This document shows, in pieces, positions 5,854 to 6,125 of a stretch of DNA of 6,125 nucleotides (its first letter is position 1; each line of letters begins with the position of its first letter). A program made the translations under genes and the position numbers. The stretch comes from Cyanobacteria bacterium M_surface_7_m2_040 (GTDB taxonomy: Bacteria > Cyanobacteriota > Cyanobacteriia > PCC-6307 > Cyanobiaceae): the NCBI GenBank assembly GCA_016882555.1, contig VGPQ01000090.1, positions 1 through 6,125 of the forward strand. Direction: 5' to 3'. A model generated the notes under the pieces. That model worked only from the letters and a program-made list of their open reading frames with translations, made no database searches and had not been told where the DNA came from.

Positions 5854-5867
5854 CAGCAGGGTCTCCT
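5854..5867 (-). promoter_or_regulatory. Shine-Dalgarno and probable CTG start of the radical SAM gene
   Basis: On the minus strand AGGAG (5867-5863) is followed by ACC and then two CTG codons (first bases 5859 and 5856). The second CTG has an ideal 6-base spacing. Starting there adds 14 residues (LFTPAQPEAGALRA, the first read as Met) in the same frame, directly ahead of the VLAFPSSYSVG block. No ATG, GTG or TTG lies in this frame between the upstream TGA and the GTG at 5814, and that GTG has no Shine-Dalgarno. Confidence 0.5.
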
Positions 5868-5915
5868 GGTTCAGGGGTGGGGAATCAGCAGGTCTGACTC
5901 CAGCGTGTCATCCAG

Positions 5916-6125
5916 CTAGCCAAGAGCGATCCGCTCCAGAGCGTGATCTCCACCGGAGACGGCCCTAGTGCTCAGCCGTTGGTCCAGGGTGGCGAGCCTG
6001 CCGCCGTGGTGCACGGCCAGGGCCAGTAGATAGGTGTCGGTGATCTGGCCCGCATCGATCAGCGCCGCAGGGTCCACATGGGCCAACCCCAGCAAGCTGG
6101 GGGCTTCACTCCAGTACCGATGCTG
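5916..6125 (-). CDS. PIN-domain (VapC-like) ribonuclease, C-terminal fragment
   Basis: This gene runs off the right edge; 69 residues are visible, ending in TAG at 5916-5918. VapC toxins are PIN-fold Mg-dependent ribonucleases, usually made with a small antitoxin that neutralises them. The visible part starts HRYWSEAPSLLGL, resembling the HRFW element of one VapC subgroup. It continues with GQITDTYLLALAVHHGGRL (residues 26-44) and ATLDQRLS (45-52). The Asp of ITD (30) and the Asp of TLD (48) match the third and fourth acidic positions of the PIN active site; the first two lie outside the window. The short tail after RLS matches a complete PIN C-terminus, so it does not look truncated at this end. 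Whether a VapB-type antitoxin precedes it cannot be seen. It is about 57 bases upstream of the probable radical SAM start and co-directional with it. Confidence 0.72.
   Translation of the reverse strand, partial: QHRYWSEAPSLLGLAHVDPAALIDAGQITDTYLLALAVHHGGRLATLDQRLSTRAVSGGDHALERIALG

Noticed and set aside
5885..5911. ATG at 5911 (minus) as the start of the radical SAM gene
   Set aside because: It is in a different frame from the gene and reaches a stop after eight codons. A single-base indel would be needed in a very short stretch.

Overview
The window looks like chromosomal DNA from a high-GC unicellular cyanobacterium of the Synechococcus/Cyanobium (alpha-cyanobacterial) type. The signs are a lipoprotein PsbQ (CyanoQ) of photosystem II, a stand-alone ThiO, and a DnaK gene lying directly beside pstS, an arrangement I associate with marine and freshwater picocyanobacteria. 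Base composition is strongly GC-rich in every gene, with GC-rich third positions. This explains the many long shadow reading frames in the wrong frames and strands. The genus is an inference; no rRNA or other marker is present.

Layout from left to right. Positions 1-356 (+): the C-terminal lid and disordered tail of DnaK, whose 5' part lies outside the window. Positions 361-1374 (-): pstS, encoding a phosphate-binding lipoprotein, convergent with dnaK and separated from it by only 4 bases. Positions 1423-1441 hold a good match to the cyanobacterial Pho box, which overlaps the stop codon of the next gene upstream. Positions 1437-2525 (-): thiO, glycine oxidase for thiamine thiazole synthesis. 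Positions 2562-3053 (-): psbQ. Thus psbQ, thiO and pstS form a leftward co-directional group, with pstS probably having its own phosphate-regulated promoter. Positions 3054-3249 are a divergent promoter region with a perfect inverted repeat next to psbQ and a tandem 10-bp repeat next to purU. Positions 3250-4125 (+): purU, formyltetrahydrofolate deformylase. Positions 4168-5814 (-): a B12-binding-like radical SAM protein of unknown function, convergent with purU and probably starting further upstream than its first ordinary start codon. Positions 5916-6125 (-): the C-terminal part of a PIN-domain (VapC-like) protein running off the right edge.

Functionally this is mostly housekeeping: protein folding, phosphate uptake, thiamine and one-carbon metabolism, photosystem II stability, plus one uncharacterised radical SAM enzyme and the edge of a likely toxin-antitoxin locus. 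I do not see an undescribed multi-gene system. The most useful observations are regulatory or structural: the Pho box placed over the thiO stop codon, a likely CTG start for the radical SAM gene, an operator-like repeat before psbQ, and a paired-palindrome junction between psbQ and thiO.
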